16,462 bases of DNA from Methylovorus sp035565335 (GCA_035565335.1 DATMSO010000082.1:1-16462); one strand, 5' to 3'. Positions 6,339 through 15,220 are shown, numbered from the stretch's first letter. The notes: a model not told the origin generated them from the letters alone. Made by a program: numbers and translations.

Positions 6339-6934
6339 TCAAACCACTGCTGACACGTCTGCTGGGGCATCTGGTCAAGCAGAACAGCTGGGCCCGCCCT
6401 CATCTGCAACCCTATGCCGGCAAGCATATCCGGCTGCAACTGTTTCCGCTCAGCGCCACGCTGGTCGTGCTGGAAGATGGCGGCCTGGGCATGGCAGGCG
6501 ACACCGCTGTCCATGACGCCAGCATGCGCATCAGCCCCTCCCTCGCCCTGCGTTTGCTGGCAAACGATGCCTCCGCCCACAGCGATATTGTGCTGGAAGG
6601 CGATACCGAATTTGCCATCGCGCTGGGTAAGGTGCTTCAGGCCATGTCCTGGGATTACGAAGAAGACCTGAGCCGTGTGGTAGGCGATGTCGCCGCCACC
6701 CAGATCAGCCAGCGTCTGCAGGAGGGTGTCGCCGCCACGCGCAAGCAGGCGGTGAACCTCACGGAAATGGCCGCTGAATTCTGGCAGGAAGAACAGCCAC
6801 TTATCGCCAAAAAACGGCATGTGGAAGCCTTCAACCGCGATGTTGATATCTTGCGCGATGACCTTGGCCGTCTGGATAAACGCATGGAAAAACTCAGCGC
6901 ACGGCTGGATGCCCTGCTGAAACATCATGCCTAA
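6335..6934 (+). CDS. ubiJ: Ubiquinone biosynthesis accessory factor UbiJ (SCP2 domain)
   Basis: About 199 residues from the ATG at 6335, which overlaps the ubiE stop as ATGA and has GGA about 7 bases upstream; an ATG at 6323 in the same frame lacks a ribosome site and is not preferred. The N-terminal part (to about 110) is an SCP2-like lipid-binding domain and includes VLEGDTEFAIALGKVLQAM, comparable to the IQGDIQVVQNF region of E. coli UbiJ. The C-terminal part (about 165-197) is a coiled coil (VDILRDDLGRLDKRMEKL). UbiJ binds ubiquinone intermediates with UbiK in the soluble Ubi complex. Position between ubiE and ubiB matches E. coli. Sequence conservation is low, so synteny carries much of the call. 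Confidence 0.88.
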   Translation: MIKPLLTRLLGHLVKQNSWARPHLQPYAGKHIRLQLFPLSATLVVLEDGGLGMAGDTAVHDASMRISPSLALRLLANDASAHSDIVLEGDTEFAIALGKVLQAMSWDYEEDLSRVVGDVAATQISQRLQEGVAATRKQAVNLTEMAAEFWQEEQPLIAKKRHVEAFNRDVDILRDDLGRLDKRMEKLSARLDALLKHHA

Positions 6935-6987
6935 GCCCGCAGCCCACTCGCCCTCATTACCGAAAACCCAACCTCAAGAATAACGGC

Positions 6988-8508
6988 ATGCGCTTTTTCC
7001 GACTGCTCAAGATTATCGTGATTACTCTGCGCTACGGCCTGGATGAGTTCATCCTCGGCCACAGCCGCTTGCGCCCAGCACAAACCCTCATCCGCGCCCT
7101 GCTGTTCTGGCGGCCGATCAGCGCACCGCGTGGCGAGCGCTTGCGACTCGCTCTGGAAGCACTAGGCCCCATTTTCGTCAAATTCGGCCAGATGCTCTCT
7201 ACGCGCCGCGACCTGATTCCGCTGGACATTGCGGACGAACTCGCCAAGCTCCAGGACCGCGTACCGCCCTTCCCCTATGAGCAAGCCGCCGCCATCATGG
7301 AAGAAGCCTACGGCATGCCGGTAGCCCAGGTGTTTGAGCGCTTTGACATTACCCCCATCGCCAGCGCCTCGGTGGCGCAGGTGCACTTCGCCAGCCTGCC
7401 CGGCGGGCGTGAAGTAGCGGTCAAGATTCTGCGCCCTGGCATCGGCAAGATCATCCAGAAAGACCTTGCACTGCTGGATAGCGCCGCCTGGTTGTTCCAG
7501 AAAGTGTCTTCCGACGGCCGTCGTCTGAAACCACGCGAAGTGGTCGCCGAGTTTGCCAAGCACATACACAGCGAGTTGGATCTGATGCTGGAGGCCGCCA
7601 ATTGCAGTCTTTTGGGCCGCAATTTCAAGGATAAACGCCTGCTGCTGGTGCCGGATGTGTATTGGGACTGGTGCCGCGAGCAGGTGATGGTGATGGACCG
7701 CATGAACGGCATACCCATCAGTCAGGTCGCGCATTTGCGCAGCATAGGCGTGGATATTCCCAAGCTCGCCCGTGATGGGGTGGAAATTTTCTTCACCCAG
7801 GTGTTTCGTGATGGGTTTTTTCATGCCGACATGCACCCTGGCAATATCCAGGTCGCGCCGGACGGGCGCTACGTGGCGCTTGATTTTGGCATCATGGGTA
7901 GCCTGACGGAAATAGACAAACAATACCTGGCGCGCAATTTCCTGGCGTTTTTCCGCCGTGATTACCGCGAAGTGGCCCGTGCGCATATTGAATCCGGCTG
8001 GGCGCCGAAAGACACCCCGCTGGAAGAATTCGAAACCGCTATCCGCGCCGTTTGCGAGCCCATTTTTGACAAGCCGATCAGCGAGATTTCCTTTGGCCGC
8101 GTGCTGCTGCGCCTGTTCCAGACTTCACGCCGTTTTGGCGTGGAAATTCAGCCACAGCTCACCATGCTGCAGAAAACCCTGTTGAATGTGGAAGGCCTGG
8201 GGCGTGATCTGGATCCGCAGCTGGATCTCTGGAAAACTGCGCAGCCTTATCTGGAACGCTGGATGTCCGAGCAGATAGGCTGGCGCAGTGTATTGAAGCG
8301 CGTGCAGCAGGAAGCCCCTTCCTGGGGTGCCATGCTGCCCATGTTGCCACGTCGTCTGGATGATTTCCTGCAACGTGAACAGAACCCGCTGCTGGTGAAT
8401 GAGTTACATGCTTTACGTCGTCAGCAGCAGCGCCAGACCTGGGTGCTGGGCTTGCTGACCGTGGCGTTGATCGGGCTGCTGGCGCTGGAAGCCACCCGGT
8501 TTTTCTAG
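6988..8508 (+). CDS. ubiB: Ubiquinone biosynthesis kinase-like protein UbiB
   Basis: A 506-residue ABC1/ADCK/UbiB-family atypical kinase with ATPase activity that supports ubiquinone synthesis at the membrane. Family marks are the KxGQ motif (KFGQ, 65-68), the alanine-rich nucleotide loop ASASVAQVH (125-133), the catalytic lysine K146 in VAVKILRPG, ELDLMLEAANCSLLGRNF, the catalytic loop HADMHPGN (279-286) and the metal-binding DFG (299-301). The C-terminal end (about 483-505, WVLGLLTVALIGLLAL) is a membrane anchor. It starts 53 bases after ubiJ with a weak ribosome site. Length is slightly below that of E. coli UbiB (546), with nothing essential missing. Confidence 0.97.
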   Translation: MRFFRLLKIIVITLRYGLDEFILGHSRLRPAQTLIRALLFWRPISAPRGERLRLALEALGPIFVKFGQMLSTRRDLIPLDIADELAKLQDRVPPFPYEQAAAIMEEAYGMPVAQVFERFDITPIASASVAQVHFASLPGGREVAVKILRPGIGKIIQKDLALLDSAAWLFQKVSSDGRRLKPREVVAEFAKHIHSELDLMLEAANCSLLGRNFKDKRLLLVPDVYWDWCREQVMVMDRMNGIPISQVAHLRSIGVDIPKLARDGVEIFFTQVFRDGFFHADMHPGNIQVAPDGRYVALDFGIMGSLTEIDKQYLARNFLAFFRRDYREVARAHIESGWAPKDTPLEEFETAIRAVCEPIFDKPISEISFGRVLLRLFQTSRRFGVEIQPQLTMLQKTLLNVEGLGRDLDPQLDLWKTAQPYLERWMSEQIGWRSVLKRVQQEAPSWGAMLPMLPRRLDDFLQREQNPLLVNELHALRRQQQRQTWVLGLLTVALIGLLALEATRFF

Positions 8509-8538
8509 TCCCCCTGGATTTTTCCTGGCTGAAATGCA

Positions 8539-8568
8539 AACGGGCCTGGCATTGCTGCCAGGCCCGTT
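8539..8568. terminator. Hairpin between convergent ubiB and HDOD genes
   Basis: A perfect 12-bp stem (AACGGGCCTGGC at 8539-8550 with GCCAGGCCCGTT at 8557-8568) and a six-base loop, 30 bases after ubiB and 24 bases after the HDOD gene stop. No long T tract follows on either strand, so it may be an imperfect terminator or an RNA-end stabiliser serving both transcripts. Confidence 0.7.
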
Positions 8569-8592
8569 GTCGTAATGACCATTAAAAGCTGG

Positions 8593-9417
8593 TCACGCCC
8601 CTATCGCCGGAGCACCCACCCAATGGCGCACCTTGGGAATATCCACCCGCAATAACTCCGCTATATCGCGATAATCATCGGGCAAGGCGGCATCATCCCA
8701 ACCATGCGAGGCATGCCGGGCAAGATTGACGGCCAAGGTAACATTGCGTACCCGCTGCTCGCCACTGGCGCTATCTTTCATCAGCCGGAGCAGCAAGGGC
8801 GGCAATTCGCACACCTCCGCCAGTTGCAGCTGCAGATCAATCAAACGGAACCCCAGCACCTCCTGCTGCACCGCCTGGCTGCGCAGGGTTTTGTCAGCCT
8901 GCTGCCGCTCAAATATCTCCATCATCTTGTCTGGGGCAAAACACCACATCAGAATCTCGGAAAGATCATGCAGCAGGGCCGCCGTACGGATTTCTTCGGC
9001 ATGCAGATCATATAAACGCACCGCCCAATCCAGTGCATAATGCGCGGCTTTATGGGCGCGATGCACCAAACGCAGGAGATGCGTCAGCGCAGGCAGATTG
9101 TCATGCAGCACCTCTTCCACAATCGGCCTGGCGGGAATGTCTTGATAGAATTTTTCCGTGCCCAGCATCATGACGATATGTTCAATCTGCACCAGATCCT
9201 GCAGCTGACTTTTATGCTTGTGCGTCTGCATGTAGCGCAGCAGCCGGAACACCATCATCGGGTCTTGAATAACCACCGAGAAAATAGCCCGTCCGCTCAG
9301 GGAATCTTCATCCAGTTGCAGTCTGGCAAGCTCCCGCGAGGTGTACTTCAGCACCGGGATCTCCGCATGACTCAGAAAATCCACCCATTCGGCCAGAGAT
9401 TTATTCGTGTTTGACAT
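8593..9417 (-). CDS. HDOD domain protein
   Basis: A 274-residue cytoplasmic protein with an HDOD domain, a degenerate HD-phosphohydrolase-like fold used in signalling and regulatory proteins. Typical features are the repeated small domain GRAIFSVVIQDPMMVFRLLRYM (here at 42-63, listed in part), the AIxxLG-like IEHIVMMLGTEKF, and AALLHDLSEILMW with the HD pair at 150-151. No receiver, GGDEF, EAL or other output domain is attached. The metal-ligand set of true HD enzymes is incomplete, so catalysis is unlikely. A GAGGAG ribosome site lies 11 bases before the ATG. It is a single gene, convergent with the ubi operon and divergent from the symporter; its signal is unknown. Confidence 0.85.
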   Translation of the reverse strand: MSNTNKSLAEWVDFLSHAEIPVLKYTSRELARLQLDEDSLSGRAIFSVVIQDPMMVFRLLRYMQTHKHKSQLQDLVQIEHIVMMLGTEKFYQDIPARPIVEEVLHDNLPALTHLLRLVHRAHKAAHYALDWAVRLYDLHAEEIRTAALLHDLSEILMWCFAPDKMMEIFERQQADKTLRSQAVQQEVLGFRLIDLQLQLAEVCELPPLLLRLMKDSASGEQRVRNVTLAVNLARHASHGWDDAALPDDYRDIAELLRVDIPKVRHWVGAPAIGA

Positions 9418-9721
9418 GATGTCGCGTGCTCCTCATATACCTGTAACGACCGTTTTAGCGCACAGTTTAGACAACCATCCATGCAAGTCATTAGCATACC
9501 GCAGAGCGCGCGTTGGTATTTCATAAAATAGATGAATAAGGCGCATCAATTAAGCCATGCAAAATACTCGCCCAAGCATAGTTTTTGCTAGAATTCATGG
9601 TTAAAAATGGCCCTAGAAAAACACGCCTGAATTCAACACATCAAGGCGTAGTTCCAGGGGTGAATGCCTTCAATTCCGTCAGCATGAATGACGGCTTTAT
9701 CAGGAATAAGGACATGAAAGC
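9418..9721. promoter_or_regulatory. 304-base divergent intergenic region, structured symporter leader
   Basis: AT-rich gap between the HDOD gene and the symporter. Near the symporter it can fold: CCGTCA (9676-9681) pairs with TGACGG (9689-9694) around a seven-base loop, followed by CTTTAT, and ACGCCT near 9616 can pair with AGGCGT near 9645. The first hairpin ends about 27 bases before the GTG start and could act on translation or as a weak terminator. No confident promoter hexamers, riboswitch or RNA gene are seen. Confidence 0.4.
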
Positions 9722-11227
9722 GTGCTGATCTGGTTTGTGGTTCTTTATCTGCTGATTTCCATCAGTATTGGGCTCGTTGCAGCTACCCGCGTCAAGAATA
9801 CCAAGGACTACGCCGTCGCCGGCCGCCACCTGCCCTTGCCGGTGGTCATGGCAACCGTATTCGCCACCTGGTTCGGTGCAGAAGCGGTCTTTGGTGTCTC
9901 AGCCACCTTTGTACAGGAAGGCCTGCGCGGCGTGGTGGCTGACCCCTTCGGCTCCAGCCTGTGCCTGATCATCGCCGGCTTTTTCTTCGCCACGCAGCTT
10001 TACAAGCTCAACATCATCACCCTGGGTGACTTTTATCGCATGCGCTACAACCGCACGGTGGAGGTGCTGACCACACTGGCGATCGTAGTGTCCTATCTCG
10101 GCTGGGTAGCCGCGCAAATCAAGGCGCTGGGGCTCATTTTCAACATGATCACCCAAGGCGCCGTCAGCCAGGAAGCCGGCATGATACTGGGCACGGCAAT
10201 TGTGCTGACCTACACCACCTTTGGCGGCATGCTGTCAGTGGCTATCCTCGACTTTGTGCAGATGACAGTCATCATCGGCGGTCTGCTTTACATCGGCTAC
10301 ATCGTGTCTGGCATGACCGGCGGCGTGGCACCTGTCATTGACCATGCTCGCGCCGCGGGCAAGCTGGAGTTCTTCCCGCCGCTGGATATCTGGCAGTGGG
10401 TAGGGTTTTTGGGTGCATGGATGACCATGATGCTGGGCTCCATTCCGCAGCAGGATGTATTCCAGCGCATCACCTCAGCCAAGAGCGCCAAGGTCGCGGT
10501 CTGGGGTTCGGTACTTGGGGCTTCGGTCTACTTCTGCTTTACCTTTGTGCCCATGTTTATTGCCTATGCGGCCACGATTATTGACCCCGCCCTGTTTAAT
10601 GGACTGATTGCCGAAGATTCGCAACGCGTGTTGCCCACGCTGGTATTGCAGCACACGCCATTGTTGGCGCAGGTGATTTTCTTCGGCGCCGTCCTTTCGG
10701 CCATCATGAGCTGTTCCTCGGCCACGCTGCTGGCGCCTTCCATTTCGTTTGCCGAAAACATCGTGCGCGGGTTTCTGCCCAACCTCACCGATCGCGGATT
10801 CCTCAAAGTCATGCGTATCTGCCTGATCGGCTTTGCCGGGGCCGTGCTGTTTTATGCGCTGAATTCGGAGTTGTCCATTTTTGGCATGGTGGAATCCGCC
10901 TATAAAGTCACCTTGGCAGGCGCATTTGTGCCGCTATTCTTCGGCGCATTCTGGAAGCGCGCCAATAGCCAGGGGGCGCTGGCTGCCATTATTGGCGGTG
11001 TCACGTCCTGGGTATTGCTGGAAGTATTGCTGGGCGAAGACAGCCTGATACCGCCGCAAATGATAGGCCTGGCCGTCAGTGCCATCGGTATGGTGGTGGG
11101 TTCATTGCTGCCGCAGAAGATAGGCAAACCCGGCCATGCAGAAGCGGAATATCTGCACCGCCACGCCGCTCACCCGCACACACCAGCGGGGCATGCCGGA
11201 CAATCCGGGCATCTGCCAGGCCATTAA
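9722..11227 (+). CDS. Sodium:solute symporter family (SSS) transporter
   Basis: A 501-residue inner-membrane transporter with about 13 hydrophobic helices, as in the SSS/SLC5 family. The N-terminus reads MLIWFVVLYLLISISIGLVA, then NTKDYAVAGRHLPLPVVMAT and ATWFGAEAVFG, a typical SSS opening; TTFGGMLSVAILDFVQM is the family signature near residue 165 and LSAIMSCSSATLLAPS matches the conserved helix containing the second sodium site. The start is GTG at 9722, chosen because AAGGA ends 9 bases upstream; an ATG at 9714 is out of frame. Residues about 472-501 form a histidine-rich hydrophilic tail with eight His. The substrate (amino acid, organic acid, vitamin or other) cannot be told. The gene appears to stand alone. 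Confidence 0.92.
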   Translation: MLIWFVVLYLLISISIGLVAATRVKNTKDYAVAGRHLPLPVVMATVFATWFGAEAVFGVSATFVQEGLRGVVADPFGSSLCLIIAGFFFATQLYKLNIITLGDFYRMRYNRTVEVLTTLAIVVSYLGWVAAQIKALGLIFNMITQGAVSQEAGMILGTAIVLTYTTFGGMLSVAILDFVQMTVIIGGLLYIGYIVSGMTGGVAPVIDHARAAGKLEFFPPLDIWQWVGFLGAWMTMMLGSIPQQDVFQRITSAKSAKVAVWGSVLGASVYFCFTFVPMFIAYAATIIDPALFNGLIAEDSQRVLPTLVLQHTPLLAQVIFFGAVLSAIMSCSSATLLAPSISFAENIVRGFLPNLTDRGFLKVMRICLIGFAGAVLFYALNSELSIFGMVESAYKVTLAGAFVPLFFGAFWKRANSQGALAAIIGGVTSWVLLEVLLGEDSLIPPQMIGLAVSAIGMVVGSLLPQKIGKPGHAEAEYLHRHAAHPHTPAGHAGQSGHLPGH

Positions 11228-11242
11228 TGAATGCTTAGTGGT

Positions 11243-11269
11243 ACGGCGGTCTTGAAGTCAGGCCGCCGT
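11243..11269. terminator. Hairpin between symporter and mutM
   Basis: ACGGCGG (11243-11249) pairs with CCGCCGT (11263-11269), 15 bases after the symporter stop. There is no T tract, so it is only a possible terminator for the symporter transcript and for the convergent operon ending in mutM. Confidence 0.5.
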
Positions 11270-11337
11270 TGGCAGGTCGTCAGTGTGAAATTGCTTGAAA
11301 TGAACCCAACAAAAGCCCGCACGTAGGGAAAGCGCAA

Positions 11338-12156
11338 TCAGGGCTTGGGCTGGCAACTGGGGCAGAAGAAGGTGGAACGCTGGCCCAGCCGCACATTCTG
11401 AATAGGCGTGCTGCATATCTTGCAGGCCTCACCCGTGCGGGCATAGGTGAAATACTCCTGCTGAAAATACCCCGGATTACCATCAGCACCGAAGAAATCG
11501 CGCAGACTGCTGCCACCGGCTGCCAGCGCATCGGTCAAGGTTGCCTTGATCTCGGCGGCCAGGCGGTCGCAAGCCTGGCGGCTCAACTGATTGGCCGGGG
11601 TTTGCGGGTGTATGCGCGCACGAAACAGCGATTCACTGGCGTAGATATTGCCCACGCCGACCACCAGGTGACTATCCATAATGGCGTTCTTAACCGGAGC
11701 GCTGCGGGTGCGAAACTGGCGATACAACCAGTCGCCATCAAACGCGGTTTCCAGCGGCTCCGGCCCCAGCACGCGCAACAGCGCATGCTGATCTGGATCT
11801 TCCCCTGCCCACAATACGGCGCCAAACCGCCGCGGATCACGCAAGCGCAATACCTGACCATCGCCAAAATGCAGGTCGAAATGATCATGTTTGGCCGCAG
11901 GCTCATCCTGCGCCAAGAGGCAGATGCGACCGGACATGCCAAGATGCAGCAGCAGATAACCGGTTTCAAATTGCGCCAGTATGTATTTGGCACGGCGAGT
12001 CAGCGATTTCAGAGTCTGCTGCGGAAGGGTATGCACCAGATCGGCCGGGATAGGCCAGCGCAGGGTGGGATGGCGGATGATGACCTTGTCTACCGGCTGG
12101 CCGACCAGCGGGGCCAGGCCCCGCATGGTAGTTTCGACCTCCGGTAATTCAGGCAT
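11338..12156 (-). CDS. mutM: Formamidopyrimidine-DNA glycosylase (Fpg/MutM)
   Basis: A 272-residue base-excision repair enzyme that removes 8-oxoguanine and ring-opened purines and nicks the abasic site. The N-terminus PELPEVETT supplies the catalytic Pro and Glu after Met removal; K57 (RRAKYIL) and the HLGMSGRI loop are in place. The helix-two-turn-helix segment is HLVVGVGNIYASESLFRA, followed by GGSSLRDF and DGNPGYF. The C-terminal zinc finger has Cys 245, 248, 265 and 268 with the DNA-contacting R260 (GQRSTFFCPSC). All expected catalytic features are present. Its start is 3 bases after the stop of the DUF4340 gene, making it the last gene of the Gld-like ABC operon, an unusual partner for a repair gene. 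Confidence 0.98.
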   Translation of the reverse strand: MPELPEVETTMRGLAPLVGQPVDKVIIRHPTLRWPIPADLVHTLPQQTLKSLTRRAKYILAQFETGYLLLHLGMSGRICLLAQDEPAAKHDHFDLHFGDGQVLRLRDPRRFGAVLWAGEDPDQHALLRVLGPEPLETAFDGDWLYRQFRTRSAPVKNAIMDSHLVVGVGNIYASESLFRARIHPQTPANQLSRQACDRLAAEIKATLTDALAAGGSSLRDFFGADGNPGYFQQEYFTYARTGEACKICSTPIQNVRLGQRSTFFCPSCQPKP

Positions 12157-12159
12157 GCC

Positions 12160-13047
12160 TTATTTGCTGGTAGTAGTGACGGGAGGATTAAGCAGGGTAA
12201 AGCCAAAGTCGGCAGGCAGGTGATACATCATGCCTTCATCGGGACGACCTAGTATCACCTCAGGGGCTTCCTGCATACGGTCGAAATGCACTTTGGAACC
12301 ATCCTGCAGCTTCACTTCAAACGAGGCATAGCTCGCCTTGCGATCCGGCGTGTAAGGCTCTACCGATTTGATATCCACATTCTTCCAGTAGGTATCAAAC
12401 CACTCGTTCATGTCGTTCTGCGTGAGCTTGGCATCCGGTACCGAGGTGGTCCACTTGCCATCCTTGATATCCACATTGAGGCGCACGGATTCCCATTGCT
12501 CCAGGCGCGAGAAATCAAAGCCTGCCACTTTTTCGGTGGGTTTCAGCAGGTTCTTGTCGATCGCTTCTTCCACCTGCACAGAGGCAAAGTCGGAATACGT
12601 GCTTGATACCAGGTAAACCGCATCCTTGTAAGCGACATACTGGTCGCTGCTAACCGGGTTATAGGTGCCAAACAGAAACTCTTCGTTATCCAGTTTAACC
12701 TTGATCTTGGGCTGATCCAGACCATAACGTCCGAGATCGGTAGCGGGGAATTTATCGTTACTTTCCGCCGCTACGATGGCCAGGATGCGTTGCACCGCCA
12801 TCTGGTCAGCACGTGCCTTGAAAGGCTTCACGATATGCCAGTAGCCGTCAATTTTCTCGAACTCCACGCCAGCCTTGGCCGGGAACTCGATGCTGACATG
12901 ACTGAAGCCCCCGATCTTGAGATTGGAAACCGCGATGGTTTGCTGGGCTTTCTTTTCCTCCACCGGCTTGGGGCGAAGGTAGAGAAAGCTCACGATACCG
13001 GCGACCAGCGCCAGCAGAATCAGATTGACGAGCCAGCGCGATCTCAT
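12160..13047 (-). CDS. DUF4340 domain protein, membrane-anchored
   Basis: A 295-residue protein with a single N-terminal hydrophobic helix (about 6-24, LVNLILLALVAGIVSFLYL) and basic residues before it, so the rest is outside the inner membrane. The body fits the DUF4340 pattern: GYWHIVKPFKARADQMAVQR near 68-87 followed by LGRYGLDQPKIKVKL, a beta-rich repeat found beside GldG-like proteins. No enzyme motif is visible. It overlaps the GldG-like gene by 4 bases (ATGA), so the two are probably made together and may form a periplasmic assembly with the ABC transporter. Function is unknown. Confidence 0.85.
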   Translation of the reverse strand: MRSRWLVNLILLALVAGIVSFLYLRPKPVEEKKAQQTIAVSNLKIGGFSHVSIEFPAKAGVEFEKIDGYWHIVKPFKARADQMAVQRILAIVAAESNDKFPATDLGRYGLDQPKIKVKLDNEEFLFGTYNPVSSDQYVAYKDAVYLVSSTYSDFASVQVEEAIDKNLLKPTEKVAGFDFSRLEQWESVRLNVDIKDGKWTTSVPDAKLTQNDMNEWFDTYWKNVDIKSVEPYTPDRKASYASFEVKLQDGSKVHFDRMQEAPEVILGRPDEGMMYHLPADFGFTLLNPPVTTTSK

Positions 13048-14432
13048 GCTTTACGTCTCCGCCACCAGATGCTCACACCGGCGACCAGCAAGGCCACGGG
13101 CAGGATGAACTGGAACAGGCCCAGCGAAACGCCAAACACGGGGATGAACACCACCTGGGCTGCAAAATGGCCCCAGCCTTCTTTAGGGATGGAGATATTC
13201 ACATCCTTGAGCGGCTTGGGCTGAATGGTGATCAGGTTATCGTCACCTGCCAGCCAGTTCACGATATTGATGCCCAGGTCCAGATTGCCGCCGTTGCCGA
13301 CAAAGGTATTCGACAGGAAGTTGCCGTTACCGACCACGACCACACGCTGCCCCTTCTTGCCGTACTTGCGCTCCATGGCCACCGCGACATTGATCGGGCC
13401 ATGAATGTCCTTCTTGTCGTCAAAGCTGACCTTGCCGTCGATCTTGCCGGTTTCCAGCCAGCCGTTCGGCGCGACTTCGACCAGATGGCTGACCTGCCAG
13501 CCATTTTCATCGGTGCCACGTGCGTCCAGCATGCGGGCTTCGGGGAACAAGGTGCGCAGCATGAAGTTCTTGGTAATCGGATGTTCACCGTACTGGCTGG
13601 CAAACGCGATCTTGGAATCCGCGCCATACTGGGCGGAAGTCAGATCAATCACCATACCGGGCGTGATTTCCAGGCCCAGGTATTCGGCTACATTTTGCAG
13701 ACCATGGGTGTTTTCATCATCGAGCAACCAAAGCAAATTGCCGCCGGCATCCAGGTATTCCTTGATCTTCTTGGCTTCAACTTCGGAAACATCAACCTGC
13801 GGGCTGGCGATCACCAGCATGGCGCCATTGGTCGGTACGCCCTGCGCAATGGTCAGATCAGGGTTTGCCAGCTTGAAGCCCTTCTTCTGCAGCTGACGGC
13901 CAAACTCGCCCAGATCGTGATTCTTGATACCGATCAGGTTGCGCTCGCCATGACCATCCAGATACATCACCGCGCGCTGATTAGTACGCGACAGACGCAC
14001 CAGCAGATTGGTCATATCCTGCTCAACATACGGTGGCGTCAGGTGCTCGGTACGCTTGTTGAAATCCACCACCAGCTCGCCTTCGGCCTTGATACCGGCA
14101 TCCTGTGCCAGCTTGGGCTCTTCGGCGGGGTTTACCCAGGTGATCTTGATATCGGGTTTGGAACGTTGATAGCGCGAGATAAAGTCATTGATAGTCTTGC
14201 GGTAGGCTTCATCCTTGGAGACGAAGACGGTGATTTCCACCGGCCCCTTCATCTGCTTAAGTACATTCACACTGCCTTCGGTCAGCGTATTGCGCGAACT
14301 CTGGGTGATGTCCTGCGCGACGTGATATTCGTGCGACAGATAGCCCAACAGGAAAATAAGAGCCAGAAACAGCAAAACAAACACACTGTTTTGCATGAAC
14401 AACTGGAAGCGGAGTTTACGATTCGTTTTCAT
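13044..14432 (-). CDS. GldG-like ABC transporter auxiliary protein
   Basis: A 462-residue protein with one membrane helix at each end (about 12-30 and 428-456, the latter followed by WWRRRKA) and a large domain outside between them. The middle region is typical of the ABC-transporter auxiliary/GldG family: TLTEGSVNVLKQMKGPVEIT, VTFVSK-like text (VFVSKDEAYRK), a YLDGHGERN segment near 155 and YLDAGGNLLWLLDDE near 225. Related proteins partner GldA/GldF-type ABC exporters and resemble the domains of intraflagellar-transport-like beta-rich proteins. It lies 12 bases after the permease gene. The Gld name comes from gliding in Bacteroidetes; gliding is not implied here. Confidence 0.87.
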   Translation of the reverse strand: MKTNRKLRFQLFMQNSVFVLLFLALIFLLGYLSHEYHVAQDITQSSRNTLTEGSVNVLKQMKGPVEITVFVSKDEAYRKTINDFISRYQRSKPDIKITWVNPAEEPKLAQDAGIKAEGELVVDFNKRTEHLTPPYVEQDMTNLLVRLSRTNQRAVMYLDGHGERNLIGIKNHDLGEFGRQLQKKGFKLANPDLTIAQGVPTNGAMLVIASPQVDVSEVEAKKIKEYLDAGGNLLWLLDDENTHGLQNVAEYLGLEITPGMVIDLTSAQYGADSKIAFASQYGEHPITKNFMLRTLFPEARMLDARGTDENGWQVSHLVEVAPNGWLETGKIDGKVSFDDKKDIHGPINVAVAMERKYGKKGQRVVVVGNGNFLSNTFVGNGGNLDLGINIVNWLAGDDNLITIQPKPLKDVNISIPKEGWGHFAAQVVFIPVFGVSLGLFQFILPVALLVAGVSIWWRRRKA

Positions 14433-14444
14433 AGGGATACCCAG

Positions 14445-15191
14445 TTAGCCGCGCAGACGATCAGCGTCCAGGCGACGCACTGTCAAGGTCAGGAAAGTGA
14501 CAATAAACAACAGGAAATAAGCCACATCACGTGTATCGAGCAGACCGCGTGAGAACGGCTCGAAGTGGCGCATCAGCGACAGGTAGGACATGGTGCCGGT
14601 CGGGTCACCCGCCATGAAGTTATCCAGCAGCAGCAAGGCAAACAGCGCAATAAAACTGATAATGCCAGCGACAATCGGCTGCTGCGTGAGGCTGGAGACA
14701 TACAGCCCCAGCGAAGAAAAGCTGGCGACCAGCAGCCACAGGCCGATGACGTTGGCGGCAATGTAACCGAAGTCAATTTCGGCCCAGAAATTCAGGGTCG
14801 ACATCATCGCAGCCAGGAAGAAAATCACAATAGACAGAAACGTGACCAGGCCTAAGAATTTGCCAACCACGATTTCAGTCAGAGATAAGGGAGCGCTGAA
14901 CAGAAAAGTCAGCGTCTGCTGGCGGCGCTCATCACTGATCAGGCGCATGGACAAGAGAGGCACGGCAAATAACATGACGAATGAGGCAATGCCAAAAATA
15001 TTGCCGCCAACGAATTCGGTCACGCCAATCCGTTGCTCCGGACGAATAGCGCCGGACATGGTTTGAAAGTATTGCTCGATACCATTGAGGAAGAAGGTAC
15101 CGAAGACGAACTGCAACAAAGCCAGCACCACCCAACCCATGGGCGAGGAGAACAAGCTCTTCAATTCTTTTCTGGTGATATTGAAAATCAT
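14445..15191 (-). CDS. ABC transporter permease (ABC-2, GldF-like)
   Basis: A 248-residue integral membrane protein with about six helices (near residues 18-36, 61-83, 111-130, 141-163, 172-190 and 223-238), the ABC-2-type layout. The segment SMRLISDERRQQTLTFLFSA PLSLTEIVVGKFL, split here by a space, is the coupling region common to GldF and NosY-type permeases. It sits 29 bases after the ATPase gene and 12 before the GldG-like gene, so it forms the membrane part of the same transporter. Substrate and direction cannot be read from sequence; ABC-2 systems are usually exporters. Confidence 0.9.
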   Translation of the reverse strand: MIFNITRKELKSLFSSPMGWVVLALLQFVFGTFFLNGIEQYFQTMSGAIRPEQRIGVTEFVGGNIFGIASFVMLFAVPLLSMRLISDERRQQTLTFLFSAPLSLTEIVVGKFLGLVTFLSIVIFFLAAMMSTLNFWAEIDFGYIAANVIGLWLLVASFSSLGLYVSSLTQQPIVAGIISFIALFALLLLDNFMAGDPTGTMSYLSLMRHFEPFSRGLLDTRDVAYFLLFIVTFLTLTVRRLDADRLRG

Positions 15192-15220
15192 GACAAACGC
15201 TTTCTATGGGCAGAGCGGGC

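Noticed and set aside
6284..6928. A 214-codon minus-strand frame antisense to ubiJ
   Set aside because: ubiJ is supported by ATGA coupling and synteny; the antisense frame has no ribosome site or domain.
7162..7986. A 274-codon minus-strand frame antisense to ubiB
   Set aside because: ubiB is certain with all kinase-like motifs; the antisense product is His-rich low-information text typical of shadow frames.
9597..9728. A 43-codon frame in the symporter leader, ending over the GTG start
   Set aside because: No ribosome site, no hydrophobic helix as in known small symporter partners, and ordinary composition; probably a chance frame in the leader.
13167..14552. A 461-codon open frame on the plus strand, antisense to the GldG-like gene
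   Set aside because: It lies over a well-supported membrane protein gene with clear family motifs; the product has no coherent domain and the frame is open because of the codon bias of the opposite strand.
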